Positions 13,017-18,872 of a DNA stretch of 20,089 nucleotides are shown here, one piece after another. The stretch is taken from positions 1 to 20,089 of the IMG/VR virus record IMGVR_UViG_3300021425_000246. One strand, 5' to 3'. Source of the stretch: a virus. Within the stretch, counting starts at the first letter, position 1, and every line of letters starts with the position of its first letter. Below the pieces are notes generated by a model that worked only from the letters and a program-made list of their open reading frames with translations, had not been told where the DNA came from and ran no database searches. The position numbers were made by a program, and so were the translations under genes.

Positions 13017-13147
13017 TAAAGACTGAGATCACACAGACTGGCATCAGATATATTGTATATGATAATAATGATCGTATCGTCGTTATTACGTCTGATAGAA
13101 AACTTGCTCAAAAATTATGGGAGGAGAAAAGGGATGCGCAGAGGTAA
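13013..13147 (+). CDS. 44-residue hypothetical protein
   Basis: This tiny gene starts at an ATG that overlaps the upstream stop (TTATGA) and ends inside the next gene (14-base overlap). The product opens MIKTEITQTGIRYIVYDNND, then continues with a strand (RIVVITSD) and an amphipathic helix (KLAQKLWEEKRDAQR). It reads as a small beta-beta-alpha unit. Comparable short 'TEIT-TGIR' proteins follow the tail-anchored protein gene in related marine phages, to my recollection. Function unknown; because of its small size the call rests on position, coupling and resemblance. Confidence 0.5.
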   Translation: MIKTEITQTGIRYIVYDNNDRIVVITSDRKLAQKLWEEKRDAQR

Positions 13148-13322
13148 GAAAACTGATATAATTGATTATATCGACATTCGTATTTCACAACTCGCTTCTG
13201 ATATGCACAAAGCGAAAGACGAATACGACAAGCAATGGTATAATCGTATCATTCAAGAACTCAGTTGGGCAAGGTCGCAAGATCACAACTGTTACATGGG
13301 AGAAAACAATGGCGGAGTTTGA
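13134..13322 (+). CDS. 62-residue hypothetical protein
   Basis: This encodes 62 residues starting MRRGKKTDIIDYIDIRIS, with GGGAGGAG about 7 bases upstream of the ATG at 13134; longer in-frame starts lie within the preceding gene and are not needed. The first half is a helix with charged and hydrophobic residues, and the middle (DEYDKQWYNRIIQELSWAR) is another amphipathic helix, so a small helical hairpin is likely. The last 10 residues are Asn/Gly-rich. The 3' end overlaps the next start by 14 bases. No family is recognised. Confidence 0.6.
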   Translation: MRRGKKTDIIDYIDIRISQLASDMHKAKDEYDKQWYNRIIQELSWARSQDHNCYMGENNGGV

Positions 13323-13788
13323 ATTCGCTGGCATGACGTTCCGTGGTGGTAAGATAGTGGTGTTGATCACTGCTCTCTCTACACTTGGCGGTGGCGCATG
13401 GGGTGCGTTTGAATTTTATAACGACTACCGTAACATGAAAGCACAAATAACAAGTTACGTCGCTCCTGATCTTTCTCATATTGATCAAGAGTTAGCAGTG
13501 CAGAAAGAAACTATGGCATCTGTAGAGGCGAGTTTATCTGCCCTCTCGTTAAAGATTGATGCCTTGAAATCAGACTTGAGTACTGATATGGATAAGGTTG
13601 AAGCACTTGCTCGTCGCGTAGACGATACAACTGCAACTACCCAACGCGAATTACGAGATGATGTTTACGAGATTGAGATTCGAGTAAACGAAAGGATGAG
13701 GACTTTGGATAAAGACCTTCGAGATGCACGCAAAGATCTCGAAGAGAAGATTCAGATTATCCTTGACAATCCGCTCAATAATCCGTAG
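13309..13788 (+). CDS. membrane-anchored coiled-coil protein, lysis or envelope candidate
   Basis: This encodes 159 residues from the ATG at 13309 (GGGAG upstream). After a short N-terminus (MAEFEFAGMTFRGGK), residues about 16-38 are a Gly-rich hydrophobic helix (VVLITALSTLGGGAWGAF), then a long mostly helical region with heptads from about residue 58 to the end (SHIDQELAVQKETMASVEAS, EALARRVDDTTATTQRELR, RMRTLDKDLRDARKDLEEKI). The shape is an N-terminal anchor plus a soluble coiled coil. The Gly-rich anchor followed by a coiled coil resembles inner-membrane spanin or anti-holin-like layouts, but a better spanin pair is at 17469-18198. A holin-like gene follows 9 bases later. A similar protein is common in marine T4-like phages. 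Confidence 0.72.
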   Translation: MAEFEFAGMTFRGGKIVVLITALSTLGGGAWGAFEFYNDYRNMKAQITSYVAPDLSHIDQELAVQKETMASVEASLSALSLKIDALKSDLSTDMDKVEALARRVDDTTATTQRELRDDVYEIEIRVNERMRTLDKDLRDARKDLEEKIQIILDNPLNNP

Positions 13789-13796
13789 GAGGGGAC

Positions 13797-14099
13797 ATGG
13801 AACCTGAAAAGAAAGTAGTACAACTAGAACTTGAAGTTGATACTCGAACCGTTGACAGCGGCAAGAATCCATATCAAAACTGGATACACTTGGCACGAGC
13901 AGTAGATTCATGGCGGATCTTTCCTCGTCTGTTTTTATCAGTATACATATTCTTATTGTATAAAACAGTGCTTTGGTATATGGATCTACCAGAACCGAGT
14001 ATGGAACAGTCAGGTTTGATTTCTGTTATTGTAGGTGCAGGTGCAGCGTGGTTTGGTTTGTACGCTGGAACTCACAAAGACTCGTCAGATAATAAGTAA
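13797..14099 (+). CDS. holin-like small membrane protein (tentative)
   Basis: This encodes 100 residues with a strong AGGAGGGG ribosome-binding site. The N-terminal 35 residues are hydrophilic and acidic. Two hydrophobic segments follow: about residues 43-61 (WRIFPRLFLSVYIFLLYKTV) and about 73-90 (SGLISVIVGAGAAWFGLYAG), connected by a short loop, and a charged tail. The Gly-Ala-Trp-Phe-Gly-Leu-Tyr block is a recurring pattern in small membrane proteins of marine T4-like phages. Two helices and small size fit a class II or III holin, which would make lesions in the inner membrane for lysis, but sequence alone cannot prove it. The gene lies between the coiled-coil membrane protein and a late-promoter-driven gene. 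Confidence 0.65.
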   Translation: MEPEKKVVQLELEVDTRTVDSGKNPYQNWIHLARAVDSWRIFPRLFLSVYIFLLYKTVLWYMDLPEPSMEQSGLISVIVGAGAAWFGLYAGTHKDSSDNK

Positions 14100-14108
14100 A
14101 ATCTAAAC

Positions 14109-14186
14109 TCCTCTGCGATATAAATAACAGTACTATAATCTAAAATGGTACTGTCAAATGAAGTTTTCAGACTATATCGCAGAGGA
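14109..14186 (+). repeat. 14-bp inverted repeat plus nested hairpin around a late promoter and start codon
   Basis: The arms at 14109-14122 and 14173-14186 are perfect reverse complements over 14 bases (TCCTCTGCGATATA and its complement). Nested inside is a second hairpin, ACAGTAC (14127-14133) with GTACTGT (14148-14154), extendable by U-G and two A-U pairs. The right outer arm lies in codons 6-10 of the gene at 14158; the left arm overlaps the late promoter. Read-through RNA would fold the start region; RNA started at about 14132 would lack both left arms. Confidence 0.7.
14119..14126 (+). promoter_or_regulatory. T4-type late promoter TATAAATA
   Basis: The exact octamer is 31 bases upstream of the ATG at 14158; the expected start is at about 14132. 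A TATAAT also occurs at 14134-14139. The octamer forms part of the left arm of the inverted repeat. Confidence 0.7.
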
Positions 14187-14391
14187 CGTGTCCAAAGGTC
14201 TCGCCAAGAAAGCAGACAAATCAGGTATCTCCGTCGGAACATTGCGAAAAGTTTATAATCGCGGTGTCGCCGCATGGAAGACAGGTCATCGACCAGGAAC
14301 CACTCCTTCGCAGTGGGGTATGGCAAGAGTAAACGCATTCATTGTTAAAAAGAAAAAGGGTGGACTGAATCACGACAAGGATCTTGCGTGA
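14158..14391 (+). CDS. DUF5824-like protein with capsid-targeting-like N-terminus
   Basis: This encodes 77 residues. The first 9 residues, MKFSDYIAE (then Asp), closely resemble the T4 internal-protein leader ending in the prohead-protease site IAE. The rest has the signature I associate with DUF5824: GISVGTLRKVYNRGVAAWKT, then a GHRPGTTPSQWGMARVNAF block, then Lys-rich KKKKGGLNHDKDL. This motif occurs in many T4-like marine phages, sometimes fused to other domains; its function is unknown, though the basic, helical fold suggests nucleic-acid contact. It has its own late promoter, no strong ribosome-binding site, and a hairpin over its start region. The stop overlaps the next gene as GTGA. 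Confidence 0.8.
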   Translation: MKFSDYIAEDVSKGLAKKADKSGISVGTLRKVYNRGVAAWKTGHRPGTTPSQWGMARVNAFIVKKKKGGLNHDKDLA

Positions 14392-14747
14392 AAGGTTACA
14401 ATCCACAAAAACAAGAGTGGGGCACAGATGCCTCCGATAAACGCGCAAGGAAGATAACTCCGAACGAAGGGAAAAATAAAATGTTGCGGTTTAAACAGTT
14501 TTCTGAAGCAGAGTATCAAGGTAGGAAAGTTACTCTGAATAAACCAATGGCGGGTGACGTCAAGAAGTCCAAGGTCTATGTAAAAGATCCGACGACTGGT
14601 AACGTCAAGAAAGTAAACTTCGGCGATAAGAACATGAAGATTAAGAAGAATATTCCTGGTCGCAGAAAATCTTTCCGTGCTAGACATAACTGCGACAGTC
14701 CAGGACCAAAGACTAAGGCAAGATATTGGAGTTGTAAGGCGTGGTAG
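14388..14747 (+). CDS. small basic conserved phage protein, with internal start bearing a capsid-targeting-like leader
   Basis: This encodes 119 residues from a GTG at 14388 (AAGGA 6 bases upstream, GTGA overlap). An internal in-frame ATG at 14481 (GAAGGG 9 bases upstream) would give 88 residues beginning MLRFKQFSEAEYQG, where FSE followed by Ala resembles a T4 prohead-protease cut after a capsid-targeting leader. The remaining protein has the conserved-looking blocks RKVTLNKP, KVYVKDP, KKVNFGDKNMKIKKN, SFRARHNCDSPGPKTKARYW and ends SCKAW, with two Cys. I recognise this protein from cyanophages and other T4-like marine phages, where it usually begins at the equivalent of the internal ATG. Which start is used here is open; the N-terminal 31 residues (containing WGTDASDKRARK) may be a local addition. 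Confidence 0.75.
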   Translation: MKGYNPQKQEWGTDASDKRARKITPNEGKNKMLRFKQFSEAEYQGRKVTLNKPMAGDVKKSKVYVKDPTTGNVKKVNFGDKNMKIKKNIPGRRKSFRARHNCDSPGPKTKARYWSCKAW

Positions 14748-15085
14748 CAAAACCTTGGAAATCTCCAAGAGGTGTTGATGTTGTCAGAACCGAAGTCCAT
14801 GCTGACCCCGATGGTCGGTTTACTTGGAATGGAGATAAAAAGAAAAGAAGTATAGTAATAGACCCTGAATATGGTACTGATGGTTGGTCTTTTACTGTTG
14901 AAGGGGATGAACGGGTAAGATCGTTGCTTCCTAGTGTGCCGTTTATATTGCCGCACAGCAAGGATAGATTGTTTTCAAGAGATTCTGAGGGCAGAGGTAA
15001 TTTGTTTTTATTAGTTTCGACAATACCATTTGAAGAAGGGGAAGATCTCTACCGTTATGGCGACCCTGAGGATTCTTCGTCATGA
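14741..15085 (+). CDS. hypothetical beta-rich protein, tandem paralogue A
   Basis: This encodes 114 residues starting with GTG at 14741, overlapping the upstream gene by 7 bases. The region RFTWNGD, then TDGWSFTVEGDERV, SVPFILPHSKDRLFSRDSEG, NLFLLVSTIPFEEGEDL aligns by eye with the next gene's product (FYWQYD, TSGWNFKSEVDSDW, EKFILPQTMKRHFRPDSAG, YLILRTTVVPFDIEPDP). The two proteins are therefore diverged tandem duplicates. The pattern looks like an all-beta fold with a long loop. I do not know the family. It overlaps the paralogue by 4 bases (ATGA). It could be a small structural or inhibitor-type protein, but nothing shows which. Confidence 0.65.
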   Translation: MVAKPWKSPRGVDVVRTEVHADPDGRFTWNGDKKKRSIVIDPEYGTDGWSFTVEGDERVRSLLPSVPFILPHSKDRLFSRDSEGRGNLFLLVSTIPFEEGEDLYRYGDPEDSSS

Positions 15086-15498
15086 CATGGATTAATCCAT
15101 ATAAAGATATTACTGGACAAATTCATTCCTCAGAAAGGAAAGGGTTTGAACATATTCCGAATGAAGAAGTTGAAGGAAATATATTGTGGAGACTAGATTC
15201 GTCTGGAGTGACTTTTTGGATTGCGGAATCTTGTGGAGAATTTTACTGGCAGTATGATCATAAAATAAGGGAAGCGAGATTAGATAGTGACAACCCAACT
15301 TCTGGTTGGAATTTTAAGTCAGAGGTGGATTCTGATTGGACGCCCATAGTTTTTGGCGAAAAATTCATATTACCTCAAACTATGAAAAGACATTTTCGTC
15401 CAGATTCTGCTGGTGTAGGATACTTGATACTAAGAACAACAGTTGTACCCTTTGATATTGAACCAGACCCTAATTTTGGATTCAGGCCACAAGAATGA
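15082..15498 (+). CDS. hypothetical beta-rich protein, tandem paralogue B
   Basis: This encodes 138 residues, paralogous to the protein encoded just upstream. It has an extra N-terminal part (about 30 residues, MTWINPYKDITG onward, with the acidic HIPNEEVEGN segment) and the shared domain from about residue 45 (GVTFWIAESCGEFYWQYD, TSGWNFKSEV, KFILPQTMKRHFRPDSAG, VVPFDIEPDPN). The Trp/Phe-rich strands suggest a beta sandwich. It ends in an ATGA overlap with the Lys-rich gene. Both copies keep the pattern FILP-10-residues-F-R/S-D-S-G and a following hydrophobic strand, so the duplication has been maintained rather than decayed. Function unknown. Confidence 0.68.
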   Translation: MTWINPYKDITGQIHSSERKGFEHIPNEEVEGNILWRLDSSGVTFWIAESCGEFYWQYDHKIREARLDSDNPTSGWNFKSEVDSDWTPIVFGEKFILPQTMKRHFRPDSAGVGYLILRTTVVPFDIEPDPNFGFRPQE

Positions 15499-16931
15499 AA
15501 AATCCAGTAGCAAAATATGCCAAGAAGTTTAACAAGGGTGGTCCAATGCGAGACCGCAAGAAAGATAGTAAGCGAGGATACATGAAACACAAAGGCAAAC
15601 AACAAAAGGAAGATGGTCAGCAAACTGATACTACTGGTCATACCAATGCTGCTGCTAAGAAACCTCAAGACTATATTGACCCGAAAGACGGTAAGAAAAA
15701 AGTTCGCATGGTTCCTGTACACAAAGATGTACAGAACGAAAAGTTAGATCCTTCGCAGGGCATCAAGGCATACATCGACGACTTTAAAAAGTCAGACGCA
15801 CCTCAGTTTAAGGGTAAGTCCGATGCTAAGAAAAAAGAGATGGCAATTGCTGCATACCTTGATGCCAAGAAAGGCGAAAAGAAAGAAGATTGTTGGGACG
15901 GATACAAAAGGGTAGGCATGAAAAAGAAAGGTGGTAAGATGGTACCGAACTGTGTACCAGAAGGTTACAACCCTCGCGCTGCACGTGCTCAAAGTCATGC
16001 AGCAAATAAAATGTATGGTCGCACCTCTGACCCGATTGACAAGAAACCTTCCTCTGCTCCAAAGAAACCAATCTCTAAAGCAGATCTGTTTAGAGCACTT
16101 GATAAGAAGTACGGCAACCCTAAGAAGAAAACAGGAATATATGCCCCAAAGAAAGAAGGTAGCGATAAGATGAACGGCAACAAGTTCAATCCTCGAGATA
16201 TGGTTACTTTCCAAAAGATGACTAAAGAAGATGCTGAAGCACGTGCACGTTTAAAGTTAAAGCACGCCAAAGAAAAAGAGAATCTTAAGAACCGTCACTC
16301 CAAGGAGCGCGAAGCAATGAAAGAAACAATGGATCCACGCGACTTCACTGACAAGCCAGGGCATGTTGTCGTCGTCAAGAAAAAAGACGGTACTAGGATG
16401 ATCAAGCATTATCACCCCACTCCAGCGGGTGCGAAGAAGTATGCTGATCGCGTAAACAAAGTCAATAAGGTCGGCGACAAGGCAACTGTCCACAAGACTG
16501 ATGGACGTAAGATTCATGAGGCGACCTCTAAGAAACTGGCAGATAAGATGAAGGAGTTGCGTGGCGGTAAAACTGGTTATATGCCCCCAGCGGAAAGAAA
16601 AGCACTGAAGGCAAAAGCGCAAGCGGAACTGAAGAAAGAGCGCGAAGCGAAGAAGGCAGCGCCACCTAAACCTGTATCTAAAACTTCTAAAGGTAAAGTG
16701 CGTACTGGTTCTGCGGATCCAGCAGATCGTAACATCTTTATGCAACTGCGCAAGGCACAAGACCGTGGTGGTAATCAAGCAGTGACTGTATCTCCTACTG
16801 GTAAAAAGGTGACACTGAATCCTAAGCAGATCGATATGATTTTAAAGAGGCACGACGGTCTTCAAAAACCAGATGATAAGCGAAGATTTAAAATTATGTT
16901 GATCAAATCATTGAGGGCGAAAGCAAAATAA
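15495..16931 (+). CDS. large lysine-rich modular protein, probable virion or nucleic-acid-binding
   Basis: This encodes 478 residues, extremely rich in Lys with many Asp/Glu, and few aromatics. It appears modular: an N-terminal basic stretch (AKYAKKFNKGGPMRDRKK), a block YIDDFKKSDAPQFKGKSDAK with AIAAYLDAKK, a Trp/Cys block EDCWDGYKRVGMKKKGGKMV ending NCVPE, low-complexity basic linkers, a Lys/Arg/Glu helix (ARARLKLKHAKEKENLKNRH), a small beta region (HVVVVKKKDGTRMIKHY), more basic helix (KALKAKAQAELKKEREAKK) and a C-terminal folded part (FMQLRKAQDRGGNQAVTVS). The first two blocks recur in virion-associated proteins of cyanophages and relatives. It probably packs with DNA in the head, but it lacks the short targeting leader. 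No signal peptide or membrane helix is present. Confidence 0.75.
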   Translation: MKNPVAKYAKKFNKGGPMRDRKKDSKRGYMKHKGKQQKEDGQQTDTTGHTNAAAKKPQDYIDPKDGKKKVRMVPVHKDVQNEKLDPSQGIKAYIDDFKKSDAPQFKGKSDAKKKEMAIAAYLDAKKGEKKEDCWDGYKRVGMKKKGGKMVPNCVPEGYNPRAARAQSHAANKMYGRTSDPIDKKPSSAPKKPISKADLFRALDKKYGNPKKKTGIYAPKKEGSDKMNGNKFNPRDMVTFQKMTKEDAEARARLKLKHAKEKENLKNRHSKEREAMKETMDPRDFTDKPGHVVVVKKKDGTRMIKHYHPTPAGAKKYADRVNKVNKVGDKATVHKTDGRKIHEATSKKLADKMKELRGGKTGYMPPAERKALKAKAQAELKKEREAKKAAPPKPVSKTSKGKVRTGSADPADRNIFMQLRKAQDRGGNQAVTVSPTGKKVTLNPKQIDMILKRHDGLQKPDDKRRFKIMLIKSLRAKAK

Positions 16932-17468
16932 ATGCATCAACAAATCGCGGATTATGTCGAGGAAATAAAAGAAACATATCCTGATAACTTTTGCGAAAGT
17001 ACTGTCTTAGAGATAGGCAGTTTAAATATTAATGGTACGGTGAGGGAACTTTTTGATAATTGTAACTACACTGGCATAGATATAATGAAGGGTCCCAGAG
17101 TAGATGTGGTATGTGAGGGGCAAAATTTTGATGATCCAGATGAAAGTTTTGACACAGTAATATCTTGTGAGTGTTTCGAGCATAATCCATATTGGCGCGA
17201 AACCTTTTTAAATATGTATAGACTGTGTAAGAAGGGTGGGTTGATGTTAATAACCTGCGCTACAGAAGGGAGAGCGGAGCACGGGACTAGAAAGAATGCA
17301 CCAGCAGCGTCTCCGTTTACAGTAATAAAGGGTTGGAATTATTATCAAAATCTTACTGACTATGATTTTTATAAGAGTTTCGATTTGAACCGAATGTTTA
17401 AGGAATATGAGTTTAGTACAATACATGAAGATTGGGTCCACGACTTGCGATTTTATGGAGTAAAATAA
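16932..17468 (+). CDS. class I SAM-dependent methyltransferase
   Basis: This encodes 178 residues. Motif I is VLEIGSLNINGTV (residues about 26-38), the glycine-poor variant of the SAM-binding loop; motif II is the acidic end of the next strand (NYTGIDIMKGPRVDVV); the SFDTVISCECFEHNPYW segment is the post-motif strand typical of type-11 methyltransferases; and KKGGLMLITCA is the last conserved strand of the fold. The enzyme would transfer the methyl group of S-adenosylmethionine; the acceptor is not predictable. Such short methyltransferases occur in phage glycan or surface-modification gene sets, but no glycosyltransferase is present here. It has no good Shine-Dalgarno and begins immediately after the upstream stop. 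Confidence 0.85.
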   Translation: MHQQIADYVEEIKETYPDNFCESTVLEIGSLNINGTVRELFDNCNYTGIDIMKGPRVDVVCEGQNFDDPDESFDTVISCECFEHNPYWRETFLNMYRLCKKGGLMLITCATEGRAEHGTRKNAPAASPFTVIKGWNYYQNLTDYDFYKSFDLNRMFKEYEFSTIHEDWVHDLRFYGVK

Positions 17469-17861
17469 ATGCCTATCCTTTTAGTATTATTGTTGTTTGG
17501 TTCTATTGCTGGCGGTGGTTACTTTTATTACACCGATACGCAAAATACCATACGACAACTTGAAGCAAATAATGCAACTCTGAAGATTGCTGTAGAGGAT
17601 AATCAGCGGACTATAGATACTATGAGAGAGAACGCTGAAAAGACAGCGGAGTTGACAGCAAAGTTGGAAGCGGATTTAGAGAAGTCCGAAGAAAGCAGGA
17701 ACAAATTAATTGAGGTGTTTGGTAATCACGACCTCACGAGACTTGCGTTGAAAAAACCAGGATTGATTGAAAAGAGAGTGAATAATGGAACTAAGAAAGC
17801 ATTCGACGGGATTGAAACTATTAGTGGCAAGCCTGCTCCTGCTGACGACAGCGGCGTGTAG
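17469..17861 (+). CDS. candidate inner-membrane spanin (Rz-like)
   Basis: This encodes 130 residues. Residues 2-21 are a membrane helix (PILLVLLLFGSIAGGGYFYY), followed by a long coiled coil, about residues 25-85 (NTIRQLEANNATLKIAVEDN through KLEADLEKSEESRNKLIEVF). Then comes a soluble tail. This is the layout of Rz-type i-spanins, which anchor in the inner membrane and cross the periplasm. The candidate outer-membrane lipoprotein gene starts inside it at 17785 in another frame, a 77-base overlap much like Rz/Rz1. In the lysis model the pair fuses the inner and outer membranes after murein breakdown. GGAG precedes the ATG. Sequence similarity to lambda Rz is not claimed; the call rests on topology and gene arrangement. 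Confidence 0.65.
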   Translation: MPILLVLLLFGSIAGGGYFYYTDTQNTIRQLEANNATLKIAVEDNQRTIDTMRENAEKTAELTAKLEADLEKSEESRNKLIEVFGNHDLTRLALKKPGLIEKRVNNGTKKAFDGIETISGKPAPADDSGV

Positions 17862-18198
17862 CACAACTCCTAAAGAAGTTGTTGTCACTCGAACAGTAGT
17901 ACAGTATCCTGAGATCCCACTAAGGAACTCTCCTCGTCCAATCAATATGATTGACGTCAACTGGTATACCGTTACCACTGACAACATTCACGAGTTTGAG
18001 GAAAGGTTTGAAAACGCAAACGGCGATTTAGTTTTCTTTGCGTTGTCTGTTCCGCACTATGAGAATCTGTCACTAAACCTTGCAGATATTCGTAGATACA
18101 TTGAACAGCAGAAGGCAATTATCATTTATTATGAAGAACAGATTACAGCGCAAACAAAGAATATAAATAACGATACTAACTCTACTGATCAGGAGTAA
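17785..18198 (+). CDS. candidate outer-membrane spanin lipoprotein (Rz1-like arrangement)
   Basis: This encodes 137 residues, starting inside the i-spanin candidate. The N-terminus MELRKHSTGLKLLVASLLLL then TTAAC is a lipoprotein signal peptide with lipid-modified cysteine at residue 25 (lipobox T-A-A-C; Thr at -3 is not ideal). The mature part has no proline-rich stretch, unlike lambda Rz1, but has conserved-looking blocks (MIDVNWYTVTTDNIHEFEER, VFFALSVPHYENLSLNLADI) and a helix ending IIIYYEEQI, which recurs in marine T4-like phage hypothetical proteins. Embedded overlap, lipid anchor and neighbour all fit an o-spanin. It is longer than typical Rz1. The late octamer at 18162 is inside its 3' end. 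Confidence 0.65.
   Translation: MELRKHSTGLKLLVASLLLLTTAACSTTPKEVVVTRTVVQYPEIPLRNSPRPINMIDVNWYTVTTDNIHEFEERFENANGDLVFFALSVPHYENLSLNLADIRRYIEQQKAIIIYYEEQITAQTKNINNDTNSTDQE
18162..18169 (+). promoter_or_regulatory. T4-type late promoter TATAAATA
   Basis: The exact octamer lies in the 3' end of the lipoprotein gene, 34 bases before the ATG at 18204, which has AGGAG 9 bases upstream. The expected transcript start is at about 18175. I see no strong inverted repeat here. Confidence 0.65.
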
Positions 18199-18203
18199 TA
18201 ACG

Positions 18204-18857
18204 ATGGACTTAGAATCCATGAAGAAAGTTTGGGAGGCATATCTCGAAGTAACCGAGAAGAAACTGTCTCCTAAGCAAAAAGAACTCGACCATGATGGCG
18301 ACGGGGATATTGAAGGTAACGACCTTGCTGCTCTGCGTGCCAAAAAGGCGAAAAAGAAAGACGAATCTTCTTGCGGCAAAGATCGCATGAAGAAAGAAAA
18401 CGACAACGGCGACGATGACGACGACGACAAGGAAGAGTGCCCGAAGTGTAAGGGCAAAGGTTGCGACCACTGTGATAACAAGGGTTATCATATGAAGGAA
18501 GAAGCACCTGCTGATCCAGTCGCTGGCGCACCTGCGCGCAAGGGCGATAAGAAGAACAGCGACAAAATGCAGAAAGAGTTTGTCGAAGTTCTAGAGCGTG
18601 CTGTTGCCTCGCCTGATAGTAAGCACACCAAAGGTGCTACGAAACCAGAAGGACTTCTGGACAAAGAATCTCCGAAGTCAAAAGAGTTTGTCGATATGCA
18701 CAAAGTCGATAATACCTACACTGACTTTGAAGAGAAAGGTCACGACGATGTAGCGAAGGCAGGAAGGGCAGTGAAGTCTCAAGCATCTTCTCGTCGCGGT
18801 GACAATCTCGGTGGCGGTGACTCAAAGAGTCCGGAGAAAGTAAAAGATAATTCATAA
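18204..18857 (+). CDS. acidic phage protein with EF-hand-like loop and DnaJ-type zinc knuckle
   Basis: This encodes 217 residues under a late promoter. The N-terminus MDLESMKKVWEAYLEVTEKK is a helix seen at the start of several marine T4-like phage proteins. Residues 29-40 are a perfect EF-hand-type calcium loop (D29-H-D31-G-D33-G34-D-I36 ... D40). An acidic run (DNGDDDDDDKEE) leads to a CxxCxGxGCxxC knuckle (C79, C82, C87, C90, ending NKGY), like half of the DnaJ cysteine-rich zinc site. The rest is polar, with Lys/Ser/Asp-rich, probably disordered sequence. Calcium and zinc binding are inferred from the motifs. Its partner and role are unknown. A virion-associated or injected protein is possible. 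Confidence 0.72.
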   Translation: MDLESMKKVWEAYLEVTEKKLSPKQKELDHDGDGDIEGNDLAALRAKKAKKKDESSCGKDRMKKENDNGDDDDDDKEECPKCKGKGCDHCDNKGYHMKEEAPADPVAGAPARKGDKKNSDKMQKEFVEVLERAVASPDSKHTKGATKPEGLLDKESPKSKEFVDMHKVDNTYTDFEEKGHDDVAKAGRAVKSQASSRRGDNLGGGDSKSPEKVKDNS

Positions 18858-18872
18858 TTGGAGTTTGTTATA

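Noticed and set aside
16257-16778. Minus-strand open frame of 173 residues opposite the lysine-rich gene
   Set aside because: A hydrophobic Phe/Leu-rich product is exactly what antisense reading of a Lys/Glu-rich gene gives; there is no independent support.
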